DNA from: Streptomyces alboniger
GTDB lineage: Bacteria; Actinomycetota; Actinomycetes; Streptomycetales; Streptomycetaceae
Reading direction: 5' to 3'
Length of the DNA stretch: 64,000 nucleotides
Assembly: GCF_008704395.1 (NCBI RefSeq)
Contig: NZ_CP023695.1
Span: forward strand, 7,130,001 to 7,194,000
The position numbers and the translations under genes are program-made. Of this stretch, positions 17,334 through 24,782 are shown piece by piece. The notes beneath the pieces were generated by a model. That model saw only the letters and a list, made by a program, of their open reading frames with translations. It was not told where the DNA came from and did not search any database. The number at the start of each line of letters is the position of its first letter. Within the stretch, counting starts at the first letter, position 1.

Positions 17334-18467
17334 ATGACGGTAGTGCGCAGACCCGGAATTCCGGCAAGGGAGACAGGCCACGAGGATCTCGTCTCGCCGG
17401 TCAATTCACACAATGAGTGGGACCCGCTGGAGGAAGTCGTCGTCGGGCGCCTCGACGGCTCGACGATCCCCTCCAGCCATCCGGTGGTGGCCTGCAACAT
17501 CCCGCCCTGGGCGGCGCGGTTGCAGGGGCTCGCCGCCGGTTTCGAGTACCCGCGCAGGCTGATCGAGCCGGCCCAGCAGGAACTCGACCAGTTCATCACC
17601 CTGCTGAGGTCCCTTGGCATCACGGTCACGCGCCCGGACGCGGTCGACCACAAGCAGCGCTTCAGCACCCCCGACTGGTCGTCCCGCGGATTCTGCAACT
17701 CCTGCCCGCGGGACGCCATGCTCGTCGTCGGGGACGAGATCATCGAGACCCCGATGGCGTGGCCGTCCCGGTATTTCGAAACCCACTCCTATCGCGAGCT
17801 GCTCAAGGACTACTTCCGGCGTGGCGCGCGCTGGACTTCGGCGCCCAAGCCGCAGCTCACCGACGCGCTGTACGAGAAGGATTTCCGCCCTCCCGAGGGT
17901 GACGAGCCGATGCGCTACATCCTTACGGAATTCGAGCCGGTATTCGACGCGGCGGACTTCGTGCGCGCGGGCCGCGATCTGTTCGTCACGCGGAGCAACG
18001 TGACCAACCAGATGGGCATCGAATGGCTGCGCCGCCATCTCGGGCCCGGCTACCGCATCCACGAGATCGAGAGCCGCTGCCGCACGCCCATGCACATCGA
18101 CACCACGTTCGTCCTGCTCGCGCCCGGCAAGGTCCTGGTCAACCCCGAGTACATCGACGTCGACCGGCTGCCCGACGTCCTGAGGTCGTGGGACGTCCTG
18201 GTCGCACCCGAGCCCGATCCGATCGACGAGCGCCTGCTCAAAATGACCTCGATGTGCGGCAAGTGGCTCAGCATGAACGTGCTGATGCTCGACGAGAAGC
18301 GGGTCATCGCCGAGCGGCACCACACCGGCATGCTGCGCGCGCTCGAGGAGTGGGGCTTCGAACCGATCCCGTGCGACCTGCTGCACTACGCGCCGTTCGG
18401 CGGCTCGTTCCACTGCGCGACACTCGACGTCCGCCGGCGCGGCACGCTGGAGTCGTACTTCGACTGA
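17334..18467 (+). CDS. Amidinotransferase (glycine/inosamine-phosphate amidinotransferase family)
   Basis: A 377-residue enzyme of the AGAT/StrB1 family, which transfers an amidino group from arginine to an amine via a cysteine intermediate. It opens with SPVNSHNEWDPLEEVVVGR, the family N-terminal block. Catalytic residues are visible: Asp205 in PVFDAADFVRAG, His254 in RTPMHIDTTFVLL and Cys361 in GGSFHCATLDV. The spacing is close to that of human AGAT and StrB1. The acceptor could be glycine, an aminocyclitol or another amine. No streptomycin-type genes flank it. ATG 17334 is chosen; an in-frame TTG lies 6 nt upstream. A strong terminator follows. Confidence 0.9.
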   Translation: MTVVRRPGIPARETGHEDLVSPVNSHNEWDPLEEVVVGRLDGSTIPSSHPVVACNIPPWAARLQGLAAGFEYPRRLIEPAQQELDQFITLLRSLGITVTRPDAVDHKQRFSTPDWSSRGFCNSCPRDAMLVVGDEIIETPMAWPSRYFETHSYRELLKDYFRRGARWTSAPKPQLTDALYEKDFRPPEGDEPMRYILTEFEPVFDAADFVRAGRDLFVTRSNVTNQMGIEWLRRHLGPGYRIHEIESRCRTPMHIDTTFVLLAPGKVLVNPEYIDVDRLPDVLRSWDVLVAPEPDPIDERLLKMTSMCGKWLSMNVLMLDEKRVIAERHHTGMLRALEEWGFEPIPCDLLHYAPFGGSFHCATLDVRRRGTLESYFD

Positions 18468-18507
18468 TCGCCCCGCCCACGGGTAGGAAAGTGTCCTGAC
18501 CGCATTC

Positions 18508-18535
18508 GGCGGGCCGCCGCGCGGGGCGGCCCGCC
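18508..18535 (+). terminator. Terminator after the amidinotransferase
   Basis: GGCGGGCCGCC (18508-18518) pairs perfectly with GGCGGCCCGCC (18525-18535) around a 6-nt loop, about 40 nt after the stop codon. Confidence 0.6.
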
Positions 18536-18607
18536 GACCGGGCTGCCCGGCGGGGGTCCGGGGTGAAGCACTGTGCGGAACTCGACTCTCCGGGAGGCGA
18601 GGCGCGT

Positions 18608-19864
18608 ATGCGCAGAAGGACACTGCTCGGCGGGGCGCTGGCCGCCCCCCTGCTCACCGCCTGCACCGGCAAAGGCGGCGGCTCGGACGGTGGGGGCAGG
18701 ACCACGCTCTCGTACGGGATGTGGGACCCGGCGCAGGTGCCGGGCATGGAGAAGATCATCGCCGCGTTCGAGAGACAGCATCCGCGGATCTCCGTACGCA
18801 TCGAGCTGACGCCCTGGGCGAGTTACTGGACCACCCTCAAGACGTCGATGCGGGGCGGCACGGCACCCGACGTCTTCTGGATGAACGCCGTCAACTTCCA
18901 GCTGTACGCGGCGGGTGGCGTCCTGGAACCGCTCACCGGGCACATCGAGGCCGACGCCACGCCCGTGGACCGTCACCCGGACGCCCTGGTGAGGCTCTAC
19001 GCCCACCGCGGTACGCAGTACGGCCTGCCCAAGGACTTCGACACCGTCGGCCTCTGGTACAACAAGGCGCTCTTCGACAAGGCGGGCATCAAGTACCCGG
19101 ACGCGACCTGGACTTGGGACGACCTGCGGGACGCGGCCGCCGAACTCACCGACCCCGGTCGCCGCGTGCACGGCTTCGCCGCCGAGATGGAACGGCAGAT
19201 GAAGATCTACCCGGCCGTCTGCGGCGCCGGCGGTTACATCCTGGAGGACGGCCGCTCCGGCTTCGGGGACGAGCGCTCCATCGAGGGGCTGCGCTTCCTG
19301 ACCGACATGGTCGACCGGGGCTGGTCGCCGCCGCAGAGCGCGATGGTGGAGTCCATCGGGCGGGTGCGCTACTGGTCCGAGAAGGTCGCCATGAACTACG
19401 ACCTGTCCGCGATGGCCGGGCAGATGTACGCGGTGCCCGCGCTCAAGGACCACGGCGGCATCGCGGTGCTGCCCCGGGGCCGGCGCAGGGCCACCATCAT
19501 CCACGGCCTGGCGAACGTCATCTCCGCCAAGAGCCGCAAGAAGGAAGCCGCCTGGAAACTCGTGCACTTCATGGCGGGGCGCGAGGCCGCGGAGATCCAG
19601 GCGACAGCGGGCGCGACCATCTCCTCGTACGAAGGAACGCAGGACGCCTGGCTCAAGTCGATGCCCGAATTCGAGCTGAAGCACTTCATCGAGATGCAGG
19701 AGTACGCCGTTCCCTATCCGAGCTCCGAGAACACCGCGGTCTGGGAGAACCTCCAGTATCCGCTCCTCGGCGCCGCGTTCAGCGGCAAGGGCGGCATCGA
19801 GGGTGCCGCCCGCACGCTGGGCGAGCAGATGGACCGGGCCCTGAAGGAGGAACGCGCCTCATGA
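18608..19864 (+). CDS. ABC transporter extracellular sugar-binding lipoprotein
   Basis: A 418-residue family 1 solute-binding protein. The N-terminus MRRRTLLGGALAAPLLTAC is a lipoprotein signal with lipobox Cys19, and the RRR start suggests Tat export. The mature domain has GMWDPAQVPGMEKIIAAFE, GGTAPDVFWMN, YGLPKDFDTVGLWYNKALF and KAGIKYPDATWTWDDL, all typical of CUT1 carbohydrate-binding proteins. It is the first gene of a three-gene importer operon; the permease start overlaps its stop by 4 nt. The sugar cannot be read from the sequence. Confidence 0.92.
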   Translation: MRRRTLLGGALAAPLLTACTGKGGGSDGGGRTTLSYGMWDPAQVPGMEKIIAAFERQHPRISVRIELTPWASYWTTLKTSMRGGTAPDVFWMNAVNFQLYAAGGVLEPLTGHIEADATPVDRHPDALVRLYAHRGTQYGLPKDFDTVGLWYNKALFDKAGIKYPDATWTWDDLRDAAAELTDPGRRVHGFAAEMERQMKIYPAVCGAGGYILEDGRSGFGDERSIEGLRFLTDMVDRGWSPPQSAMVESIGRVRYWSEKVAMNYDLSAMAGQMYAVPALKDHGGIAVLPRGRRRATIIHGLANVISAKSRKKEAAWKLVHFMAGREAAEIQATAGATISSYEGTQDAWLKSMPEFELKHFIEMQEYAVPYPSSENTAVWENLQYPLLGAAFSGKGGIEGAARTLGEQMDRALKEERAS

Positions 19865-20805
19865 GTGTCTTTCCCGCGACGGCGGCATCGAGGGCGGCGG
19901 GGCGCGGGGCCGCCGCGGCCGGCGGGCGTGCCGGGCCCCGCGGCCGGCGCGCCGCCTATCTCTTCATAGCGCCGCTCGGCCTCGGCTTCGCCGTCTTCTA
20001 CTTCTGGCCCCTGCTCCAGACCTTCTACTTCAGCTTCACCGAATTCGGGGCCTTCGGCGGTCATACGTTCATCGGGACCGACAACTACATACGTGTCGTG
20101 AAGGACGTCACGGTCTGGCAGGCGCTCGGCAACACGATCGTCTACAGCCTCATCGGGCTCACCGCGCTGCCGATCGCGATCGTCGTCGCGGCCCTCCTCA
20201 ACCGGCGCGGCCTGCGCGGAGTCGCCCTCTACCGCGCCCTGTACTTCGTGCCGTTCGTGACGCTCCCCGTCGCGGTCGGTCTGGTCTGGAACTGGCTCTA
20301 CAACGGCGACTTCGGGCTCCTCAACGACATCCTGAGCCGGTTCGGCGCCGACCGGCACTACTGGGTCTCCGACCCCTCCACGGCCGTCTACGCGATCGGC
20401 ACGGTGATGGTCTGGTCGACCACCGGCTACTACCTGATCATCTTCATGGCGGGCATCAAGGGAATTCCGCGGGACTACTACGAGGCCGCGGAGATCGACG
20501 GGGCCGGGGCGCTGCGCCGGTTCTTCACCATCACCCTCCCCCTCCTGAGCCCCACCATCTTCTTCGCCTCGGTCATCTGCATGATCAATTCACTCCAGAC
20601 CTTCGATCTGATCTACATCATGATGGCCGAGAAGAACCCCGCGATCGGCGATACGCAGTCCGTCGTGGGCCTCTTCTACAAATGGGCGTTCATCGAGAAC
20701 GCGCAAGGAGCCGCGGCCGCGCTCGCCTTCCTGCTCATGCTCCTCATCGCCGCCTTGACGTATCTGCAATTCCGGCTCCAGAAGAGGTGGGTGCACTATG
20801 AGTGA
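19861..20805 (+). CDS. Carbohydrate ABC transporter permease, MalF-like subunit
   Basis: A 314-residue inner-membrane permease. After an Arg/Ala/Gly-rich N-terminal tail come six predicted helices, starting LFIAPLGLGFAVFYFWPLLQ. The EAA loop that docks the ATPase reads YYEAAEIDGAGALRRFFTITLPL. Its ATG overlaps the stop of the binding protein, and its own stop overlaps the next permease. No ATPase gene is in the operon. Streptomycete CUT1 systems generally share the multitask ATPase MsiK, which probably applies here. Confidence 0.92.
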   Translation: MSVFPATAASRAAGRGAAAAGGRAGPRGRRAAYLFIAPLGLGFAVFYFWPLLQTFYFSFTEFGAFGGHTFIGTDNYIRVVKDVTVWQALGNTIVYSLIGLTALPIAIVVAALLNRRGLRGVALYRALYFVPFVTLPVAVGLVWNWLYNGDFGLLNDILSRFGADRHYWVSDPSTAVYAIGTVMVWSTTGYYLIIFMAGIKGIPRDYYEAAEIDGAGALRRFFTITLPLLSPTIFFASVICMINSLQTFDLIYIMMAEKNPAIGDTQSVVGLFYKWAFIENAQGAAAALAFLLMLLIAALTYLQFRLQKRWVHYE

Positions 20806-21670
20806 GACCCGAAAGGGGCGTGAGGTCCGAAAGGGGAGTGAGGCCCGAAAGCGCGGGCGCGCAGGGTCCGTCGCCACCCACGCCGTGCTGTCGCTGGGCG
20901 CGCTCGTGATGGTCTTCCCGTTTCTGTGGCAGCTGCTGACCGCGCTGAAAACCCTCGCGGAGACCTCACGCGTCCCGCCCACGTTCCTGCCCGACACCTG
21001 GAACGGGGCGAGCTTCGAGGAGGTCTTCACCGCGCTGCCGTTCCGCGAAATGCTCACCAACAGTGTGCTCAACACGGTCGGGCGGACCCTCGGCCAGCTC
21101 GTGTTCTGCTCGCTCGCCGCCTACGCCTTCGCCCGCATGCGGTTCAGGGGGCGCAACGTCCTGTTCGCGCTGTTCCTGTCCGTCCTCATGGTGCCGAGTT
21201 CCCTGCTCGTCCTGCCGCAGTACGACATCATCCAGGGGCTCGGCCTGCTGAACTCCGCTCCCGCGCTGTTCCTGCCCGGCATGTTCAGCGCGTTCGGCAC
21301 GTTCATGCTGCGCCAGTTCTTCCTCACGCTCCCCCGGGAGCTGGAGGAGGCCGCCCGCATCGACGGCGCGGGCTCCTTCCGCATCTTCTGGTCCATCATG
21401 CTGCCGCTGATCAGGCCCGCGCTCGCCGCGCTCGCCGTCATCACCGCGATGTGGTCCTGGAACGACCTGCTGTGGCCCTTGATCGTCAACACCGACCCGG
21501 CGAAGATGCCGATCAGCGCCGGACTGACCTCCCTGGAGGGGCAGTACGAGACCAACTACCCCGTGATGATGGCCGGCTCCCTCATCGCGAGCCTGCCCAT
21601 GCTGCTGGTCTACGTCTTCCTCCAGCGGCACTTCGTCCAGAGCGTCGCCCTGTCCGGCTCCAAGAGCTGA
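20798..21670 (+). CDS. Carbohydrate ABC transporter permease, MalG-like subunit
   Basis: A 290-residue permease overlapping the MalF-like gene by 8 nt. It has six helices with an EAA loop reading LEEAARIDGAGSFRIFWSIMLPL, and the MalG-type N-terminal FPFLWQLLTALKTLAETSRVPPTFLP. The first 18 residues are a hydrophilic tail built from a six-residue repeat (SETRKG, REVRKG, SEARKR), encoded by an 18-bp tandem DNA repeat that begins inside the overlap. Confidence 0.92.
   Translation: MSETRKGREVRKGSEARKRGRAGSVATHAVLSLGALVMVFPFLWQLLTALKTLAETSRVPPTFLPDTWNGASFEEVFTALPFREMLTNSVLNTVGRTLGQLVFCSLAAYAFARMRFRGRNVLFALFLSVLMVPSSLLVLPQYDIIQGLGLLNSAPALFLPGMFSAFGTFMLRQFFLTLPRELEEAARIDGAGSFRIFWSIMLPLIRPALAALAVITAMWSWNDLLWPLIVNTDPAKMPISAGLTSLEGQYETNYPVMMAGSLIASLPMLLVYVFLQRHFVQSVALSGSKS
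20802..20855 (+). repeat. 18-bp tandem repeat, three units, in the permease 5' end
   Basis: GTGAGRYCCGAAAGGGGM-type units at 20802-20819 and 20820-20837, with a more diverged third unit at 20838-20855. They encode the charged hexapeptide repeat at the N-terminus of the MalG-like permease. Confidence 0.75.
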
Positions 21671-21844
21671 GCCCGCGAGCCGCCCCCCCCGCCCCAGGAA
21701 CCGCGGTCCCGGTCGCGGGCACGCCGTCCACAGCCTAGACCCGAGGCGGACGCGGCCCGCGACCGGAGCCGGTTCCGCAACGGACCGGGAGCGTATTAGC
21801 GTGGACGGGACAGATCGCCCGACAGGATACGAGGTGCCCGGCCC

Positions 21845-23203
21845 ATGCCAAGCCGCAGCGAGAACCGTACCCAGCTCATCGAGTCACTCATGGAGCGGTT
21901 CCCGCACGTGCCGCGGGAAGCAGTGATCAAGGAGGATCTGCTGCGCGGCGGGATCGCCTTCGACGAGTCGGCCCTGAGCGACAACGAGGGTGGCGAGGTC
22001 AAGCCGAAGTCGTACTTCATCTTCTCCTTCGACCACGGCACCCTCCCCGAGCTGGGCGCCGCCGCGCTGCGCCGCCCGCCGGAGGAGATCGTCCTCACCG
22101 GCGGCCCCTACGAGCTGCGCCGCACCGTCGTCTCGGTCCGCGTGAACCCGTCCTCGCCCTACCGTGTCGCCGCCGACGACCACGGCGTGCTCGGCCTCTA
22201 CCTCGACGGCGCGCGCATCTCCGACGTGGGCCTCCCGCCGATGCCGGACTACTACCGGCACACGCTGGAGAACGGCAAGTCCGTCATGGAGGTCGCGCCC
22301 ACCATCCAGTGGGGCTACCTCATCTATCTGACGGTGTTCCGGGTCTGCCAGTACTTCGGCGCCAAGGAGGAGTGCCAGTACTGCGACATCAACCACAACT
22401 GGCGCCAGCACAAGGCGGCCGGGCGGCCCTACACGGGAGTGAAGCCGGTGGAGGAGGTCCTTGAGGCCCTCGCCATCATCGACAAGTACGACACCAGCAA
22501 GTCCTCCACCGCGTACACGCTCACCGGCGGCGCCATCACCTCGCAGATCGGCGGCAAGGACGAGGCCGACTTCTACGGGCAGTACGCGAAGGCCATCGAG
22601 GAGCGCTTCCCCGGCCGCTGGATCGGCAAGGTCGTCGCCCAGGCGCTGCCCAAGGCGGACGTACAGCGCTTCCACGACTACGGAGTGCGGATCTACCACC
22701 CCAACTACGAGGTGTGGGACCCGTACCTCTTCGAGCGGTACTGCCCCGGCAAGGAGCGTTACGTCGGCCGTGACGAGTGGCACCGCCGCATCCTGGACTC
22801 CGCGGAGGTGTTCGGCCCGCGCAACGTCATCCCCAACTTCGTGGCGGGCGTGGAGATGGCGGAGCCGTTCGGTTTCAAGACGGTGGACGAGGCGATCGAT
22901 TCCACGGTCGAGGGGCTTCAGTACTTCATGTCGCGCGGCATCACGCCCCGCTTCACCACGTGGTGCCCGGAGCCCACGACGCCGCTGGGCAAGGCGAACC
23001 CCCAGGGCGCCCCGCTGGAGTACCACGTCCGTCTCCTGGAGGCCTACCGCGCGACGCTGGAGGCCAACGGCCTGACGTCGCCGCCCGGCTACGGCCCCGC
23101 CGGCCCCGGCAACGCGGTCTTCTCCGTCAGCTCCTTCATGGACAGCCTGCCCGCGGAGTCGGCGGCCCCGGAGGACGCGGACGCCCCCACGCAGCCGCGG
23201 TAG
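21845..23203 (+). CDS. Radical SAM protein with CX8CX2C cluster motif
   Basis: A 452-residue protein. The cluster cysteines are C168, C177 and C180 in VCQYFGAKEECQYCDINHN, so the spacing is CX8CX2C instead of CX3CX2C; the aromatic residue before the last Cys is retained. The SAM-binding GGE-like element reads TLTGGAITS, and later strands include GKVVAQALPKADVQRFHDYG and NVIPNFVAGVEMAEPFGF, giving a TIM-barrel core. It also has an unusual 150-residue N-terminal region (PKSYFIFSFDHGTLPELG). The substrate is unknown and no maturase, peptide or cofactor gene is adjacent. The gene is transcribed alone, 174 bp after the ABC operon. Confidence 0.85.
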   Translation: MPSRSENRTQLIESLMERFPHVPREAVIKEDLLRGGIAFDESALSDNEGGEVKPKSYFIFSFDHGTLPELGAAALRRPPEEIVLTGGPYELRRTVVSVRVNPSSPYRVAADDHGVLGLYLDGARISDVGLPPMPDYYRHTLENGKSVMEVAPTIQWGYLIYLTVFRVCQYFGAKEECQYCDINHNWRQHKAAGRPYTGVKPVEEVLEALAIIDKYDTSKSSTAYTLTGGAITSQIGGKDEADFYGQYAKAIEERFPGRWIGKVVAQALPKADVQRFHDYGVRIYHPNYEVWDPYLFERYCPGKERYVGRDEWHRRILDSAEVFGPRNVIPNFVAGVEMAEPFGFKTVDEAIDSTVEGLQYFMSRGITPRFTTWCPEPTTPLGKANPQGAPLEYHVRLLEAYRATLEANGLTSPPGYGPAGPGNAVFSVSSFMDSLPAESAAPEDADAPTQPR

Positions 23204-23282
23204 CCCTTACAGGGGGTCCAAAGGCAGCGGGAGGACATCGCCGCGGGCCGGGGCGACGTCCCGCCGGGGTCGTGCCGATCCC

Positions 23283-23309
23283 TTGACGCCCTCTGTCCGG
23301 CTGTAGCAC
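23283..23309 (+). promoter_or_regulatory. Candidate promoter of the FGGY kinase operon
   Basis: TTGACG (23283-23288) and TAGCAC (23304-23309) are 15 nt apart. The expected start site would fall on or next to the GTG at 23319, which has no Shine-Dalgarno sequence, so the mRNA may be leaderless. Confidence 0.4.
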
Positions 23310-23318
23310 GCTTCCGCG

Positions 23319-24782
23319 GTGATCACCGATGAGCGGCCTTCGGCGCAGCGGCCCGTGCTCGCCGTCGATCAGGGCACCTCCGGGACGAAGGCCCTCGTCG
23401 TCTGCCCGGAGCGCGGGGTGATCGGCGCGGGTGCCGTCGAGGTGCGTCCCCGGTTCCTGCCCGGCGGCCTGGTGGAGGTCGACCCCGCCGAGCTGCTGTC
23501 CTCCGTCGTCGACGCCGGGCGCAGGGCGCTGGCCGACGCAGGCGAGCCGGTCGCCGCCGTCGGCCTCGCCAACCAGGGCGAGACGGTCCTGGCCTGGGAC
23601 CCGGACTCCGGTGAACCGCTCACCGACGCCCTCGTCTGGCAGGACCGCAGAGCCGCCTCGATCTGCGACGAACTCGCGCGCCACGCCGAGGAGTTGAGGT
23701 CCCTCACCGGCCTGCCGCTCGACCCCTATTTCGCCGCGCCCAAGATGGCGTGGATACGCCGCCACCTCACCCGGCGCGGCGTGGTCACCACCAGCGACGC
23801 CTGGCTCGTCCACCGGCTCACCGGCGCCTACGTCACCGACGCCGCCACGGCCGGCCGCACCCAGCTCCTCGACCTCGACGACGTCGCCTGGTCGCCGCGC
23901 GCCCTGGAGATCTACGGACTCACCGAGGAAGGCCTGCCCCGTGTCGTCGACGCCGCCGGACCCGTCGGCACCACCACCGCGTTCGGCCCCGAGCTGCCGC
24001 TCACCGGACTCCTCGTCGACCAGCAGGCCGCGCTGCTCGCCCAGCACGTGACGGAACCCGGCAGCGCCAAGTGCACCTATGGAACAGGGGCGTTCCTGCT
24101 CGCCCAGACCGGCGCGCGGCCCCGCCGCGGCGGCTCGGGCCTGGTCAGCTGTGTCGCCTGGCGGCTCGACGGCAAGAGCAGTTACTGCCTCGACGGGCAG
24201 GTCTACACCGCGGCCTCCGCCGTCCGCTGGCTCACCGGCCTCGGCGTGATCGGCGGCGCCGAGGACATCGACCCCGTGGGCGGTGCCGTCCCGGATACGG
24301 GAGGCGTCACCTTCGTACCCGCCCTCGCGGGACTGGCAGCGCCCTGGTGGCGCGGCGACCTGCGGGGCTCGCTGACCGGGCTCGGCCTCGACACCGCCCC
24401 CGGGCACCTGGTCCGCGCCCTGTGCGAGGGCATCGCCGCGCAGGTCGCCTCGCTGGCCGACGCGGTGGCCGCCGATCTCGGCGAACCCCTGACGAGCCTG
24501 CGCGTCGACGGCGGCCTCACCCGCTCGGCGCTGCTCATGCAGACCCAGGCGGACCTGCTCCAACTGCCCGTCGAGGTCTCGGCGTTGCCCGATGTCACCG
24601 CGCTCGGAGCCGCCGCCGTCGCCCGGATCGGCCTGGACCCCACGCTCGCGATCGCCGACGCGGCCCCGGCCTGGGTGCCCGCCGCGGTCTACGAACCCCG
24701 GATCGACGCGGACCGGGCGGCCGAACGCCTCGCGGACTTCCGTTCCGCCGTGACGGCACTCCTGGAACGCACCCCCTCATGA
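23319..24782 (+). CDS. FGGY-family carbohydrate kinase, glycerol kinase-like
   Basis: A 487-residue two-domain kinase. The N-terminal phosphate loop is LAVDQGTSGTKALV; GLANQGETVLAWD and DALVWQDRRAA resemble the glycerol-kinase NQRET and WQDxR blocks. The C-terminal ATP-binding motif is SLRVDGGLTRSALLMQTQADLL. Differences from true GlpK (QGETV for QRETT) leave room for another polyol. It heads an operon with a GlpA-like dehydrogenase (4-nt ATGA overlap) and a further flavoprotein, so phosphorylation followed by oxidation of a polyol phosphate is likely. No facilitator or regulator gene is attached. Confidence 0.85.
   Translation: MITDERPSAQRPVLAVDQGTSGTKALVVCPERGVIGAGAVEVRPRFLPGGLVEVDPAELLSSVVDAGRRALADAGEPVAAVGLANQGETVLAWDPDSGEPLTDALVWQDRRAASICDELARHAEELRSLTGLPLDPYFAAPKMAWIRRHLTRRGVVTTSDAWLVHRLTGAYVTDAATAGRTQLLDLDDVAWSPRALEIYGLTEEGLPRVVDAAGPVGTTTAFGPELPLTGLLVDQQAALLAQHVTEPGSAKCTYGTGAFLLAQTGARPRRGGSGLVSCVAWRLDGKSSYCLDGQVYTAASAVRWLTGLGVIGGAEDIDPVGGAVPDTGGVTFVPALAGLAAPWWRGDLRGSLTGLGLDTAPGHLVRALCEGIAAQVASLADAVAADLGEPLTSLRVDGGLTRSALLMQTQADLLQLPVEVSALPDVTALGAAAVARIGLDPTLAIADAAPAWVPAAVYEPRIDADRAAERLADFRSAVTALLERTPS

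Noticed and set aside
17334..18467. A streptomycin-type aminocyclitol biosynthetic cluster around the amidinotransferase
   Set aside because: There are no scyllo-inosamine, dTDP-sugar or glycosyltransferase genes nearby, and a terminator separates it from the sugar importer.
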